The notes beneath the pieces were generated by a model. The model had not been told where the DNA came from. It worked only from the letters and a program-made list of their open reading frames with translations, and made no database searches. The translations under genes were made by a program, and so were the position numbers. From positions 1 to 29,955 of the forward strand of contig JAJFBJ010000038.1 in assembly GCA_020697375.1 (NCBI GenBank): DNA of 29,955 nucleotides. Direction: 5' to 3'. Below, piece after piece: positions 8,000-16,361 of the stretch. Source of the stretch: Nitrospira sp. (GTDB lineage Bacteria > Nitrospirota > Nitrospiria > Nitrospirales > Nitrospiraceae). Numbering within the stretch: position 1 is the stretch's first letter; each line of letters opens with the position of its first letter.

Positions 8000-8027
8000 T
8001 CAAGGACGGTCCGGCATCAACCGATAT
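8000..8027 (+). promoter_or_regulatory. Candidate sigma-28 (FliA) promoter for the HD-GYP gene
   Basis: The -35 half is TCAAG (8000-8004), then 15 bases, then ACCGATAT (8020-8027) as the -10 half, against TCAAG/TAAAG and GCCGATAA. The layout matches the flgM promoter in this window exactly in spacing. It would give a leader of roughly 75 bases before the ATG at 8108. Confidence 0.45.
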
Positions 8028-8107
8028 GATCTCTGCGGAACAGATCACGGCAGAGGGGTCTCCACCGGCACCGACCATACGCTTGCACGCTCACGCCAGT
8101 CGTTATT

Positions 8108-9370
8108 ATGGCCTCTACCAAATCTATTTCAATTGATCGATTGAAACCCGGCATGTTTGTCGTGGGGATGGACCAGCCCTGGTACCGCACCCCCTTTCTG
8201 TTTCACAAGCGTTTGATTTCGAATCCTGAGGATATCGCCCAACTGAAACATCACGGCATTCAGGAAGTCACCATCGATCTCGAGCGGGGACTTGATGTCC
8301 AAGAGGGCGCGGAAGCTGCGGTTGAGCCGGTACAGAAGAACGATGAACCCATTGCCGAGGAACCACCGACTGAGCCTGCCGGGGCGGAAAGCGATTCGAA
8401 AGAGATCCTCCGTCAGCAAACGGCTGCGGCCAATGCAGCCTATCGGGAGGGGGCGTTGGCCATGGAACGAATTTTTCGAGACCTGGACGCCGGCCAGTCG
8501 CCGAAAATCGCTGCGCTCAAGCAGGTGGTCGCCGCTCTGTTGAACCGGATTCTTATGCATCCGGAGTCGATGATGACTCAGGTCTGTCTCCAAAAGATGC
8601 GCGGTTTCGATCGTACCCTGGCCTCCCACGCCATGGACATCTGCATTCTGGGGCTCATCATCGGAGTGGAATACGGATGTGAGGAAGCCGATCGGGAAAC
8701 ACTCGGTATGGGAGCGCTGCTCCATGACATCGGCTATGTACGCCTCCCGCGCAATATTTATCGTAAATCCACGCCCTTGACGGATCATGAAAAAACGCTC
8801 ATGCAACAGCACCCGCAACTCGCTTCGACCATGCTGTCCCAAACGGATCAATTGCCGGAAGCGGTCGGCCGCATCATCGCGCAACATCATGAATGCCATG
8901 ACGGCAGCGGATTCCCTAAAAAACTCAAGCATGAAGCCATATCGACCCTGGCGCAGCTCGTCGGGTTGGTCGATACCTATGACGGCATGGTCGGCATTCG
9001 GCATGGCCGCCCTCCGATGCTGCCTCACGATGCGATCCGTCAACTGTTCGTGCTGGGAGAAAAGGGCCGGTACGATAAGGCGCTGGTTGAGGTCGCCATC
9101 AAAGCCTTGGGCGTGTATCCCATCGGGAGCCTCTTGAAGCTCAGCACCGGTGAATGCGCCGTCGTCGTCGGCCTCAATCACGAAGACCGTTTGAAGCCGA
9201 AAATTCGCATCATCAGCGGACCCAAGGGCGACATGCACGAGCAGCCGATCGAGATTAACCTCACCATTGCACATACGGACGATCCTCCGCGCACGATTCT
9301 TCGCGCGCTCGACCCGGTCCATGAACATGTGGATCTCCCGACCTATTTTGAACCGGCTTCGGTGCTGTAA
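8108..9370 (+). CDS. HD-GYP domain c-di-GMP phosphodiesterase with N-terminal DUF3391
   Basis: A 420-residue protein. The N terminus (ISIDRLKPGMFVVGMDQPW) is a DUF3391 domain. An acidic linker at about 60-100 follows, then the HD-GYP domain: SHAMD (H174), the HD pair in LLHDIGYVRLP (H206, D207), and HHECHDGSGFP (H260, H261, E262, D265), the GYP signature with Phe for Tyr. All metal ligands I can recognise are present, so it should hydrolyse c-di-GMP. No membrane segment or signal peptide is visible, so it is cytoplasmic. There is no strong Shine-Dalgarno before the ATG, but DUF3391 normally starts this close to the N terminus. It is six bases from the hybrid kinase gene, implying cotranscription. 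Confidence 0.9.
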   Translation: MASTKSISIDRLKPGMFVVGMDQPWYRTPFLFHKRLISNPEDIAQLKHHGIQEVTIDLERGLDVQEGAEAAVEPVQKNDEPIAEEPPTEPAGAESDSKEILRQQTAAANAAYREGALAMERIFRDLDAGQSPKIAALKQVVAALLNRILMHPESMMTQVCLQKMRGFDRTLASHAMDICILGLIIGVEYGCEEADRETLGMGALLHDIGYVRLPRNIYRKSTPLTDHEKTLMQQHPQLASTMLSQTDQLPEAVGRIIAQHHECHDGSGFPKKLKHEAISTLAQLVGLVDTYDGMVGIRHGRPPMLPHDAIRQLFVLGEKGRYDKALVEVAIKALGVYPIGSLLKLSTGECAVVVGLNHEDRLKPKIRIISGPKGDMHEQPIEINLTIAHTDDPPRTILRALDPVHEHVDLPTYFEPASVL

Positions 9371-9376
9371 ACCGCC

Positions 9377-12214
9377 ATGACAAGCAGATCTCAGTCTCGC
9401 TCCGTTCCATCCCACGATCCAAGCAGTCCATCCATGCCCTCTGAATCTGACTTGTTATGGGATGCCGTCCCTCTGGGCATCTGTCTGCTGGCCTGCGATC
9501 AGACAGTAGTCTTCGCGAATCGCGCCGCGGGTCGCCTCCTCGGCCGGTTACCGGCCGACTGCGTCGGGAAAAAGCTTTCGGACCTGGTCGGTCATTGTCT
9601 CGATGTGAACGAATCCCTCCGCTCCTCAGGCACCTGGGAGCTTCGCGAAAAAGGGGCTCATTCGTCCGATACCGCCATCCCGGAGAGCCATGGCGCACAG
9701 AGGAGCACGTTCCTGGCATGGGAACACATGCGCCTGTCCGGAATTCCCCTGGTCGCCTCGCTGCTGACCCTTCGCGATGTGTCCCGGGAATACGATCTTG
9801 AAAAAGACCGCAACCGTCTGGCGGCGGTGGCCGAGGAAAGTCCTTATCCCATCGTCGAGATCGATCGTGACGGGACCCTCCTATATGTGAACCCGGCCAT
9901 GGTAGAAGTGCTCTGTCGCTTCGGTTATGCCGACGACGGCAAGCCGGACATCCTTCCCGACAATCTGCCGGCCCTCGTCGCTGCCTGCCTTGAAGAGAGT
10001 CGATCGCTGGGTTCTCACGAGGTCATTCGAGGCGATGCCTGTTATAGCTGGACTTTCTGTCCCGTTCCGAGTCACGGTTTCGTCCGGGCCTATGCGACCG
10101 ACCTCAGCGAAGTGCATGCGAGCCACCGGGCGCTCAACGATACGGCCGATCATCTGCGTGAAAGCAACCGTCAATTGGATCAGGCGCTTCAGCAGGCCCA
10201 GGCCGCCACGCTCGCCAAATCAACCTTTCTCGCCACGATCAGCCATGAACTGCGCACGCCGATGAACGGCGTCATCGGCATGTCCAGCCTCCTTCTGGAT
10301 ACGCCGCTGGCCGAAGAGCAGCGCTCGTTCGTGCAAACGATTCAGCAGTGCGGGGAGGCACAGCTTTGCCTGATCAACGACGTGCTCGAATGCAGCAAGA
10401 TCGAAGCAGGCAAACTCGAGCTGGAAGCGCTCGATTTTCACCTTCGCACGACCGTGGAGGACGTGCTGTCCCAGTTCGCTGAGCGCGCTCAACGCAAAGG
10501 TCTGGAGATTACCGGCCTCGTTCATGCCGCCGTGCCAAACGCCCTGCGTGGAGACCCCGGAAGATTACGACAAGTCCTCACGAACTTCGTCGGCAATGCC
10601 ATCAAGTTCACCGAACAGGGAGAGGTCACTCTACAGGCGTTTCTCGAGGGCGACTCCCCGTCCGGCGTGACGATCAAGTTTGAAATCACGGATTCGGGGA
10701 TCGGCATCAGTGAAGAAGCGCAGGCTCGCCTCTTCCGGCCATTTACGCAGGCCGACAGTTCCACCACGCGAAAGTACGGCGGGACAGGACTCGGCCTGGC
10801 CATTTCGAAGCAATTGATCGAACTGATGGGTGGCACGGTGGGACTACGGAGTACGGCCGGCCATGGCAGCACCTTCTGGTGCACGGCGACGTTCCAGAAA
10901 CAGGCGGATTGTTTACCGTCCATCGTTCACTCGGCCGAGCTCAGCGGGCGCCGAATCCTGATCGTGGATGACAATGAATCCAACCGGACGATCCTGCATC
11001 ACTTGGTATCCGGATGGGGTATGCAGGACGACCAGGCGCAGAATGCCGGCGAGGCCATGGCGATGCTGGCTCAAGCTGCGGCGAAGGGAATGCCGTATGA
11101 TGTAGCGGTGCTCGACATGCTGATGCCGGGAAAGGATGGTCTTCAGCTTGCTCATGACATCAAAGCGCATCCCCAGGGGGCCGCGGTTCGACTGGTCGTC
11201 CTCACATCGCTGATTCAATCCGGCCATGCCGAACGGGCACGCCGCGCCGGGTTTGACGCATACCTCACCAAGCCGGTACGCCATGACCAACTTCAAGGCT
11301 GCCTGCGCATGGTGTTCGGATTGCAACAGGCGGCAGGCGCCGCCTCCGTCGGCGCAGGAACGGTTGGAGCCGTCACGCCGGCGCTCATCACGCGACATAC
11401 GCTGGCCGAACAGCGTATGCGCCCGCGAATTTTGGTGGCGGAAGACAATCTTGTCAATCAGAAGCTGGCGGTCCGGATGCTGGAGCGTCTGGGCTATCAG
11501 CCGGACATTGTGTCCAACGGCGACGAGGCGCTGAGGGCTTTCCAGCGAGAAACCTACGCGGCGATCATCATGGATTGCCAGATGCCCGTGATGGACGGGT
11601 ATGTCGCCACGCGATATATTCGCGAGAGGGAACGGCAATCCCCATCGGCCACGGCGAGCCCGCATATTCCCATCATCGCATTGACGGCCAATGCCATGCA
11701 GGGAGACCGTGAACGCTGCAAGGCCGCCGGAATGGATGATTACCTCTCAAAACCTGTGAAGACCGACGATCTCGGACGAATATTGCAGCGATGGGTTCCG
11801 TTGTCGCCTTCTGAAGACAGTCCGGCTTCTGCGCCGCCCCAACGGGAAACGACCAAGACGGATGCCGGCATTTTTGATGCGGGCAGGATGCTGTCGAATA
11901 TCGGCGGTGATGCCGAACTCTACGATCAATTGATCCGTCTGTTTCTGGATCGTCACGGGGCGATGGTCCAGGACATCCAGGTCGCCATCGACCGGCAGGA
12001 TTCCTCGGCCCTCGAACAAGCGGCCCATAGCCTGAAAGGAACTGCGGGAAATCTTTGCGCGCCGGATGTGGTGCTATTGGCAAGTCAGTTGGAAGCCACC
12101 GGACGTTTGGGATCGATCACGGAAGCCCCTGCCCTGCTCCAGCAGCTCGACCGCAAGGTCCAACAACTGATCGATGTGCTGAAACGCCAGATCCAACCAT
12201 CCTCCGCTCCCTAG
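9377..12214 (+). CDS. Cytoplasmic hybrid histidine kinase (PAS-PAS-HisKA-HATPase-REC-REC-Hpt)
   Basis: A 945-residue multi-domain kinase without membrane segments. Two PAS-like sensor domains lie at about 24-140 and 147-245, then a coiled-coil linker. HisKA has H290 in ISHELRTPMN. HATPase has the N box FVGNAIKF (N407), DSGIGI, and the G box YGGTGLGLAISKQL. REC1 (about 526-645) has phospho-acceptor D580 in VLDMLMPGKDG. REC2 (about 684-806) has D733 in MDCQMPVMDG and lysine in LSKPVK. A C-terminal Hpt domain has H884 in AAHSLKGTAGN. The architecture is BarA/ArcB-like and all phosphorelay residues are intact. The final response regulator is not in the window. It follows the HD-GYP gene by six bases, so it may control or sense with it. 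The input signal is unknown. Confidence 0.92.
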   Translation: MTSRSQSRSVPSHDPSSPSMPSESDLLWDAVPLGICLLACDQTVVFANRAAGRLLGRLPADCVGKKLSDLVGHCLDVNESLRSSGTWELREKGAHSSDTAIPESHGAQRSTFLAWEHMRLSGIPLVASLLTLRDVSREYDLEKDRNRLAAVAEESPYPIVEIDRDGTLLYVNPAMVEVLCRFGYADDGKPDILPDNLPALVAACLEESRSLGSHEVIRGDACYSWTFCPVPSHGFVRAYATDLSEVHASHRALNDTADHLRESNRQLDQALQQAQAATLAKSTFLATISHELRTPMNGVIGMSSLLLDTPLAEEQRSFVQTIQQCGEAQLCLINDVLECSKIEAGKLELEALDFHLRTTVEDVLSQFAERAQRKGLEITGLVHAAVPNALRGDPGRLRQVLTNFVGNAIKFTEQGEVTLQAFLEGDSPSGVTIKFEITDSGIGISEEAQARLFRPFTQADSSTTRKYGGTGLGLAISKQLIELMGGTVGLRSTAGHGSTFWCTATFQKQADCLPSIVHSAELSGRRILIVDDNESNRTILHHLVSGWGMQDDQAQNAGEAMAMLAQAAAKGMPYDVAVLDMLMPGKDGLQLAHDIKAHPQGAAVRLVVLTSLIQSGHAERARRAGFDAYLTKPVRHDQLQGCLRMVFGLQQAAGAASVGAGTVGAVTPALITRHTLAEQRMRPRILVAEDNLVNQKLAVRMLERLGYQPDIVSNGDEALRAFQRETYAAIIMDCQMPVMDGYVATRYIRERERQSPSATASPHIPIIALTANAMQGDRERCKAAGMDDYLSKPVKTDDLGRILQRWVPLSPSEDSPASAPPQRETTKTDAGIFDAGRMLSNIGGDAELYDQLIRLFLDRHGAMVQDIQVAIDRQDSSALEQAAHSLKGTAGNLCAPDVVLLASQLEATGRLGSITEAPALLQQLDRKVQQLIDVLKRQIQPSSAP

Positions 12215-12240
12215 CCGGTTCACAGATAAGTGTCCGCCTT

Positions 12241-12263
12241 GATGCCGCCTTCGGCCTGGCATC
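12241..12263. terminator. Hairpin between convergent genes, possible bidirectional terminator
   Basis: GATGCC (12241-12246) pairs with GGCATC (12258-12263), and an inner GCC/GGC closes around TTC. It lies in the 78 bases between the converging hybrid kinase and fliW genes, which is where a terminator would be expected. There is no clear T tract on either side, so it would be weak or Rho-assisted. Confidence 0.35.
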
Positions 12264-12292
12264 CATGCGGCGTTGCGACGTTTTCGAATGGG

Positions 12293-12769
12293 TCAACAGG
12301 CTGAAGCGTGAAGAGAGACGTCGGTCGAAGGCGGTTGAACCGTGGCATCGGCAAAGAGAGGATAGCGGGTCGGTAGGTCTTCTGAAAGAACAAGCTGTTT
12401 GCAGAGCCTGGTCCGGTGATTCATGATCAGCGGCCCGCGCAGGTTCGCCGTCACCGCGCCAGGATCATGGGAAGGAATGGTCAAAATGGTGACGACGGAC
12501 AGTTCATCGCCGGGTTCCTTCTGAATTTCGATCAGGGCGTCCGTGGGAATCTGTATCTGATAATCGGCTTGAAAGAAGGCGGGATCCAGAACGACGAAGG
12601 CCAGCCGGGGCTCCTCCACACATTGCAGCCACTTGAACGGCGCGTCGGTATCATGGTCGAGCAGCACATACTTGGTCCATTCGGGAAAACCAAGGATGCC
12701 GGAAGGGAACAACAGCAAGGCGTCATCCTTCACGTCCAACGTTCCGAACCTGGTCGATTGACATCTCAC
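12293..12769 (-). CDS. fliW: Flagellar assembly factor FliW
   Basis: A 158-residue protein with the FliW layout: STRFGTLDV at the start, LLFPSGILGFPEWTKYVLLDH near 19-39, PFKWLQCVEEPRLAFVVLDP, and VTILTIPS followed by VTANLRGPLIMN. FliW binds CsrA allosterically and is itself displaced by flagellin, so flagellin synthesis is tied to assembly. The start is a GTG at 12769 with AAGGTG about eight bases upstream, ten bases after the csrA stop. It is slightly longer than most family members (about 130-155) because of a non-conserved tail. The csrA-fliW pair next to flgL is a common arrangement, so the call is secure. Confidence 0.95.
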   Translation of the reverse strand: MRCQSTRFGTLDVKDDALLLFPSGILGFPEWTKYVLLDHDTDAPFKWLQCVEEPRLAFVVLDPAFFQADYQIQIPTDALIEIQKEPGDELSVVTILTIPSHDPGAVTANLRGPLIMNHRTRLCKQLVLSEDLPTRYPLFADATVQPPSTDVSLHASAC

Positions 12770-12778
12770 GCGTTCACC

Positions 12779-13024
12779 TTAGGCTCTGCGGCGGCCGGAT
12801 TTATTCGACAATTGCCGGAAGGCTTCCAAGGGAATGACGCCAGGGCCGGCCGCCAGTTGATTTTCCTCTTGGATCCTCGCATGGACTTCATCCCGATGCA
12901 CCGCCACATTGGGCGGCGCTTCAATTCCAAGCCTGACCTGCCCGCCCTTGATGCCGAGCACGACGATACGGACATCTGCACCGATCGTCACGCCTTCTCC
13001 CCGGCGCCGCGATAACACCAGCAT
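12779..13024 (-). CDS. csrA: Carbon storage / translational regulator CsrA
   Basis: An 81-residue CsrA that starts MLVLSRRRGEGVTIG, followed by VVLGIKGGQVRLGIEAP and VAVHRDEV. The RNA-binding L4 and the Arg in the HRDEV segment are present. CsrA dimers bind GGA motifs in mRNA leaders, chiefly flagellin mRNA in FliW-bearing bacteria. The protein is longer than the usual 61-74 residues because of a basic tail ending SGRRRA. AAGGAAGG lies five bases before the ATG, and a good sigma-28 element sits upstream in the 71-base gap after flgL. FliW is encoded nine bases downstream. Confidence 0.96.
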   Translation of the reverse strand: MLVLSRRRGEGVTIGADVRIVVLGIKGGQVRLGIEAPPNVAVHRDEVHARIQEENQLAAGPGVIPLEAFRQLSNKSGRRRA

Positions 13025-13062
13025 GCATGCCTTCCTTGGCGTATAGATAAGGGTACATACCT

Positions 13063-13089
13063 TTATCGGATCAATGGTTTGAGACTTGA
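13063..13089 (-). promoter_or_regulatory. Sigma-28 (FliA) promoter for csrA-fliW
   Basis: On the minus strand TCAAGTCT (13089-13082), 11 bases, then TCCGATAA (13070-13063), against the FliA consensus TAAAGTTT-N11-GCCGATAA: 6/8 and 7/8 matches with exact spacing. It would start about 32 bases before the csrA ATG. It lies wholly in the flgL-csrA gap. Confidence 0.7.
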
Positions 13090-13095
13090 GAGTGG

Positions 13096-13986
13096 TTAAC
13101 GCAGGTAGTTGAGCAAGGAGGTATCGAAAATTCTTGCAAACGCCTGACTGGCGGCATCCACCGCGACTTCCTGGAGCCGGAGCTGAGTGATCGCCGTCGC
13201 GAGATCTGCGTCCTGATTGACGGAGATCGACTTTGAAATGGTCAAGCTCGCCGTCTCCAAGGCCTCGCGCGTGACTTGCAACCGGTTCGCCAGGGCTCCG
13301 ACCGTACCCTGCGCATCGCTGATCTGTGCCGTCGCTGAATCGAGGTCGCCGATGCCCGCCTGAATGCCGTTCAAGTCATTGCCTTCCATCGCCGTCAAAA
13401 GATCACGAAGACTATCGAAAATATTACTGCCCGATCCGGTAAAGATGCTGCTTCCCGGTATGAGGATTTGGACGGTTTGATTTTCACTGACTGCGATCGA
13501 TTGCGTTTCGGCGTTACCCTGATAAGCCACGGTATCCCCTGAGGTGAACACGAAGGGGCTGACGTCGGTTTTGGTCCCGCCGAAGATCGCCTGCCCGGTT
13601 ACCTCTGTATTCCCCAGCTGGACCAGCTGCCGTTGAAGCTGCCGTACTTCCTTTGCGATCGTTTCGCGTCCTTGGGATGAAGTCGTGTCGCTGCCGGCTT
13701 GGATGGTCAGCTCTCGAACTCGCGTGATAAGATTTTGGGTCTGGCTCAACGCCTGGTCCGCGGCATCGACCCGTGAAGCGCCGAAATCGATGTTTCGAAT
13801 CCATTGCGTGGTCTGTGAGAGCGCTGATTTATCGAGAACGATGTGCCCGAACGCGCTCGGATCGTCGGAGGGATTGGACACTTTCCTCTGACTGGAAATC
13901 TGTTCCTGCGCGCTCAGGATTCCCCCGCGAGCCCGTTGAAGATTACCGAGCAAGGTTCCATAGATTTGCTGGTCGGCCACTCTCAT
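13096..13986 (-). CDS. flgL: Flagellar hook-filament junction protein FlgL (HAP3)
   Basis: A 296-residue flagellin-like protein. The N terminus MRVADQQIYGTLLGNLQRAR and the SSQRKVSNPSDDPSAF region match the conserved D0/D1 helix of FlgL. The C terminus, with ISVNQDADLATAITQLRLQEVAVDAASQAFARI and an end at SLLNYLR, is the matching D0 helix. The length is normal for the family. FlgL sits between FlgK and the filament and is exported by the type III apparatus with FlgN. AGGAG lies seven bases before the ATG. It follows flgK after 28 bases and ends the flgM-flgN-flgK-flgL unit. Confidence 0.95.
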   Translation of the reverse strand: MRVADQQIYGTLLGNLQRARGGILSAQEQISSQRKVSNPSDDPSAFGHIVLDKSALSQTTQWIRNIDFGASRVDAADQALSQTQNLITRVRELTIQAGSDTTSSQGRETIAKEVRQLQRQLVQLGNTEVTGQAIFGGTKTDVSPFVFTSGDTVAYQGNAETQSIAVSENQTVQILIPGSSIFTGSGSNIFDSLRDLLTAMEGNDLNGIQAGIGDLDSATAQISDAQGTVGALANRLQVTREALETASLTISKSISVNQDADLATAITQLRLQEVAVDAASQAFARIFDTSLLNYLR

Positions 13987-14014
13987 TGATCTGCTCCTGT
14001 ACGTCGCTGGTCCG

Positions 14015-15409
14015 TCATCGTTTAAGCATCAGGATCGTTTGCAGCATCTCATCGCTGGTCGTAATCAGCTTCGAGGCCGCTTCAAAGGCCCGTTGATACT
14101 TCAGCAGATTGATCAATTCCTCATCCATCGACACTCCTGATACTTGCGCGCGATGGGCCTGTAATTGATCGTGCAAAATTTCCTGACCTTCCAGATCCCG
14201 CTGAGCCCCCTGGAGAGTGGATCCGAAGCTGCCGGCCATGGCGCTGTAGTAGCTTTGAAAGGTTGCATTCCCCAATCCGGAAAGCTGGTCCTTCTGCAGG
14301 CCTGCCATTGCCAAGGCATTTACATTATTTCCCGGTATGCCTGCGGCGGTGGAAGAGGCGGCGAGCTGCCGTCGATCCGTCAGGGCCACCGCGATCGTGG
14401 ACGCCGCCGTTCCACTCGCGGTAAAGAAATCCTGGGCCGTGGATCCGTCCAGGCCATACCCGACGCTATGCCGGCTATTCACCTGTGTCACCAGCTGAGA
14501 AGCGAGCGTATCGAGAGAATCCTGCAGGCCGGAGGCCGTCGAGTCCCGCGCATCGATCAAGCCTTTTAGACGCCCGCTGCTGATGACCGATGTGAGATCC
14601 GTATTCGGCCCGCTCCCGTTGTCGTAACGCACATCCAGGAACCCGCCGTTGCCGTTGTCGGAGACCCCCGCGAGCTGGAAGGCTTTTTGTTGAGTCACCA
14701 GGACCTGCCCGGTCCCGACGAATACCGTCACCTGCCCCGAGGCGTCTTCAAGCGATGAAATATCGATCAACGAGGACAGGTCGTTCAGAAACCGCCCGCG
14801 CTGGTCGCGCAAATCGTTGGCCTGCTGACCGCTGACTTCAGCCAGCTTGATCTTGCTGTTGAGATCGGCGATCTGGGCTGCCAGGGTATTGATATCGGCG
14901 ATGCCGTTCTGAATTTGGCCGTCCAGCGACGTTCGCTGAGCCGACAGCTGAGCCGCGGCCTGATTGAGCCGTTTGGCCACTACATCGGCTTTGGATAGTA
15001 GGACGGTCCTTGTCGTCAGGTCGGCGGGATTGGTCGCGACATCCTGCCAGGCCTTGAAGAAATCGTTGAGGCTTGCCGAGATGCCTTGATCGTTAGAATC
15101 CGCAAAAAGCGTTTGGATTTGCGAGAGGGCATTCTGAGAGGCTCCGAACCGGCCCAGTCGCTCGTTGGAGTTCAACAATTGCTGTTCGACGAAGGTATCA
15201 ACGGAACGCCGGATCTCGGACGCCTCGACGCCGGTTCCGATCTGGCCCGGCTGCCCGTTTTGAGGAAGGCTTTCGTTGAGAATGATCTCTTGTCTGGAAT
15301 AGCCGGGGGTGTTGACGTTGGAAATGTTCTGCCCGGTCACAGCCAAGGCGCGTTGGAACGTGGCCAACGCATTGGAACCGATGCCGAACAGTCCGTTCAG
15401 GCCCGACAT
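14015..15409 (-). CDS. flgK: Flagellar hook-associated protein FlgK (HAP1)
   Basis: A 464-residue axial protein. It opens with LFGIGSNALATFQRALAVTGQNISNVNTPGYSRQE, which contains the rod/hook ANVNTxGY-type motif of FlgK. It ends with YQRAFEAASKLITTSDEMLQTILML, the conserved C-terminal helix. The middle (QRTSLDGQIQNG, DLRDQRGRFLNDLSSLIDI) fits the family. It is the first junction protein on the hook and an export substrate of FlgN. GAGG lies about eight bases before the ATG. It is encoded 12 bases after flgN and 28 bases before flgL. Confidence 0.96.
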   Translation of the reverse strand: MSGLNGLFGIGSNALATFQRALAVTGQNISNVNTPGYSRQEIILNESLPQNGQPGQIGTGVEASEIRRSVDTFVEQQLLNSNERLGRFGASQNALSQIQTLFADSNDQGISASLNDFFKAWQDVATNPADLTTRTVLLSKADVVAKRLNQAAAQLSAQRTSLDGQIQNGIADINTLAAQIADLNSKIKLAEVSGQQANDLRDQRGRFLNDLSSLIDISSLEDASGQVTVFVGTGQVLVTQQKAFQLAGVSDNGNGGFLDVRYDNGSGPNTDLTSVISSGRLKGLIDARDSTASGLQDSLDTLASQLVTQVNSRHSVGYGLDGSTAQDFFTASGTAASTIAVALTDRRQLAASSTAAGIPGNNVNALAMAGLQKDQLSGLGNATFQSYYSAMAGSFGSTLQGAQRDLEGQEILHDQLQAHRAQVSGVSMDEELINLLKYQRAFEAASKLITTSDEMLQTILMLKR

Positions 15410-15421
15410 AGGACTACCTCT

Positions 15422-15874
15422 TTATCCTTTCGTCCTCACCATGCCCGTGGTTTCCGCCACTATGGAACCGGATGACGAGTACAGCGCGGCCGACTGAGGC
15501 GAGCGTTGCCACAGCCGCAACGCGCACAGCAAGAATTCGAGAGATTGCTTGATGAGCGCTGCATTGAATCGATTCATCCGATCCGTGCGCCCGATGGCCG
15601 TCATGAGTTCTGTTTCCTGCTGTCGGACCTCGATAGATGATTCGAATCCTCCCATCGCGGTCGGTAGCTGCCGGCGGAGTTGTTCCAGTTCTCGAATTTC
15701 TTCTAAGAGTTTGGATTTTTGCATCGTGACCAGGGTGAATTGTCCGAACGAGAGCGATCGAATGGCTTGTTGCTCTGCCGCAAGCAAAGTCTGAAAGGCG
15801 ATGATCTTGTCGTGCAAGCGATGGAGGAGCGAGTGAGATTCTGCGGATGGTTGCTGCGGTGCGATCGACAACAT
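15422..15874 (-). CDS. flgN: FlgN-like export chaperone
   Basis: A 150-residue, largely helical protein with heptad-like stretches (LHDKIIAFQTLLAAEQQAI, MQKSKLLEEIRELEQLRRQL) and a later helix (NRFNAALIKQSLEFLLCALRLW). This is the weakly conserved pattern of FlgN, which escorts FlgK and FlgL to the export gate. Identification rests on that pattern plus its place between flgM and flgK, which is the usual position. The ATG at 15874 has GAGGGG close upstream, with rather short spacing. A 70-base gap separates it from flgM, without a promoter I can recognise. Confidence 0.83.
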   Translation of the reverse strand: MLSIAPQQPSAESHSLLHRLHDKIIAFQTLLAAEQQAIRSLSFGQFTLVTMQKSKLLEEIRELEQLRRQLPTAMGGFESSIEVRQQETELMTAIGRTDRMNRFNAALIKQSLEFLLCALRLWQRSPQSAALYSSSGSIVAETTGMVRTKG

Positions 15875-15944
15875 GTCCCCTCATCGGCAGGATGATTACG
15901 AAATCCGGAGGATGCGGGAGCGATGGATCGCGCCGCGGATACGA

Positions 15945-16250
15945 CTACAGGACGGAGTCTGTCAGGACGCTGCGAATCATGGCATCCGCTACCTTCCTGC
16001 CGTCCACCGCGTAGGTCCCGCCTTCGACCGACTGGCGAAGTTGGTCCACCCGGGCATCACGCACCGCGTTCGGCTGATCAGCCGCCGCCCTTAACCGCTG
16101 CAGTTCCTTTGCCTGGTCGGATATCTGCACACGGTCTTGTGACCTCGTATCTTGAGACGCCGCCGTTTTCCCATGAGTCCGTTCGGTTTCGTGGACGCCC
16201 AGCAGAATGTTCGCGAGATCTGCCGGCCGGCCGTTGCGTGAGATCTCCAT
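15945..16250 (-). CDS. flgM: Anti-sigma-28 factor FlgM
   Basis: A 101-residue protein. The C-terminal half (VQISDQAKELQRL, then VRDARVDQLRQSVEGGTYAVDGRKVADAMIRSVL) is the sigma-28-binding helical region of FlgM. The N terminus is short, polar and probably disordered, as needed for export through the type III apparatus. FlgM holds FliA inactive until the hook is complete. GGAG lies eight bases before the ATG. A strong sigma-28 element lies in the 111-base gap after flgJ, so FlgM production is itself FliA-driven. Confidence 0.93.
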   Translation of the reverse strand: MEISRNGRPADLANILLGVHETERTHGKTAASQDTRSQDRVQISDQAKELQRLRAAADQPNAVRDARVDQLRQSVEGGTYAVDGRKVADAMIRSVLTDSVL

Positions 16251-16318
16251 GGTTGCTTCTCCTCTCCGATTCCCAAGGCGGTCTGCGGTCTAATGGGGCT
16301 TTTCCCTGCTCGAATCCC

Positions 16319-16346
16319 GTATCGGCAGAGTCGGCCGAGAACTTGA
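16319..16346 (-). promoter_or_regulatory. Sigma-28 (FliA) promoter for flgM-flgN-flgK-flgL
   Basis: On the minus strand TCAAG (16346-16342), 15 bases, then GCCGATAC (16326-16319): seven of eight -10 bases match the FliA consensus GCCGATAA. The leader would be about 60 bases. It lies in the flgJ-flgM gap. Confidence 0.75.
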
Positions 16347-16361
16347 GAAGAAGAGGACTGT

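Noticed and set aside
8129..9415. 428-codon open frame on the minus strand opposite the HD-GYP gene
   Set aside because: It mirrors a clear HD-GYP coding sequence and has no recognisable motif or ribosome site.
14888..14920. GCCGATAT inside flgK as a further FliA promoter
   Set aside because: There is no TCAAG-like half at the right distance upstream.
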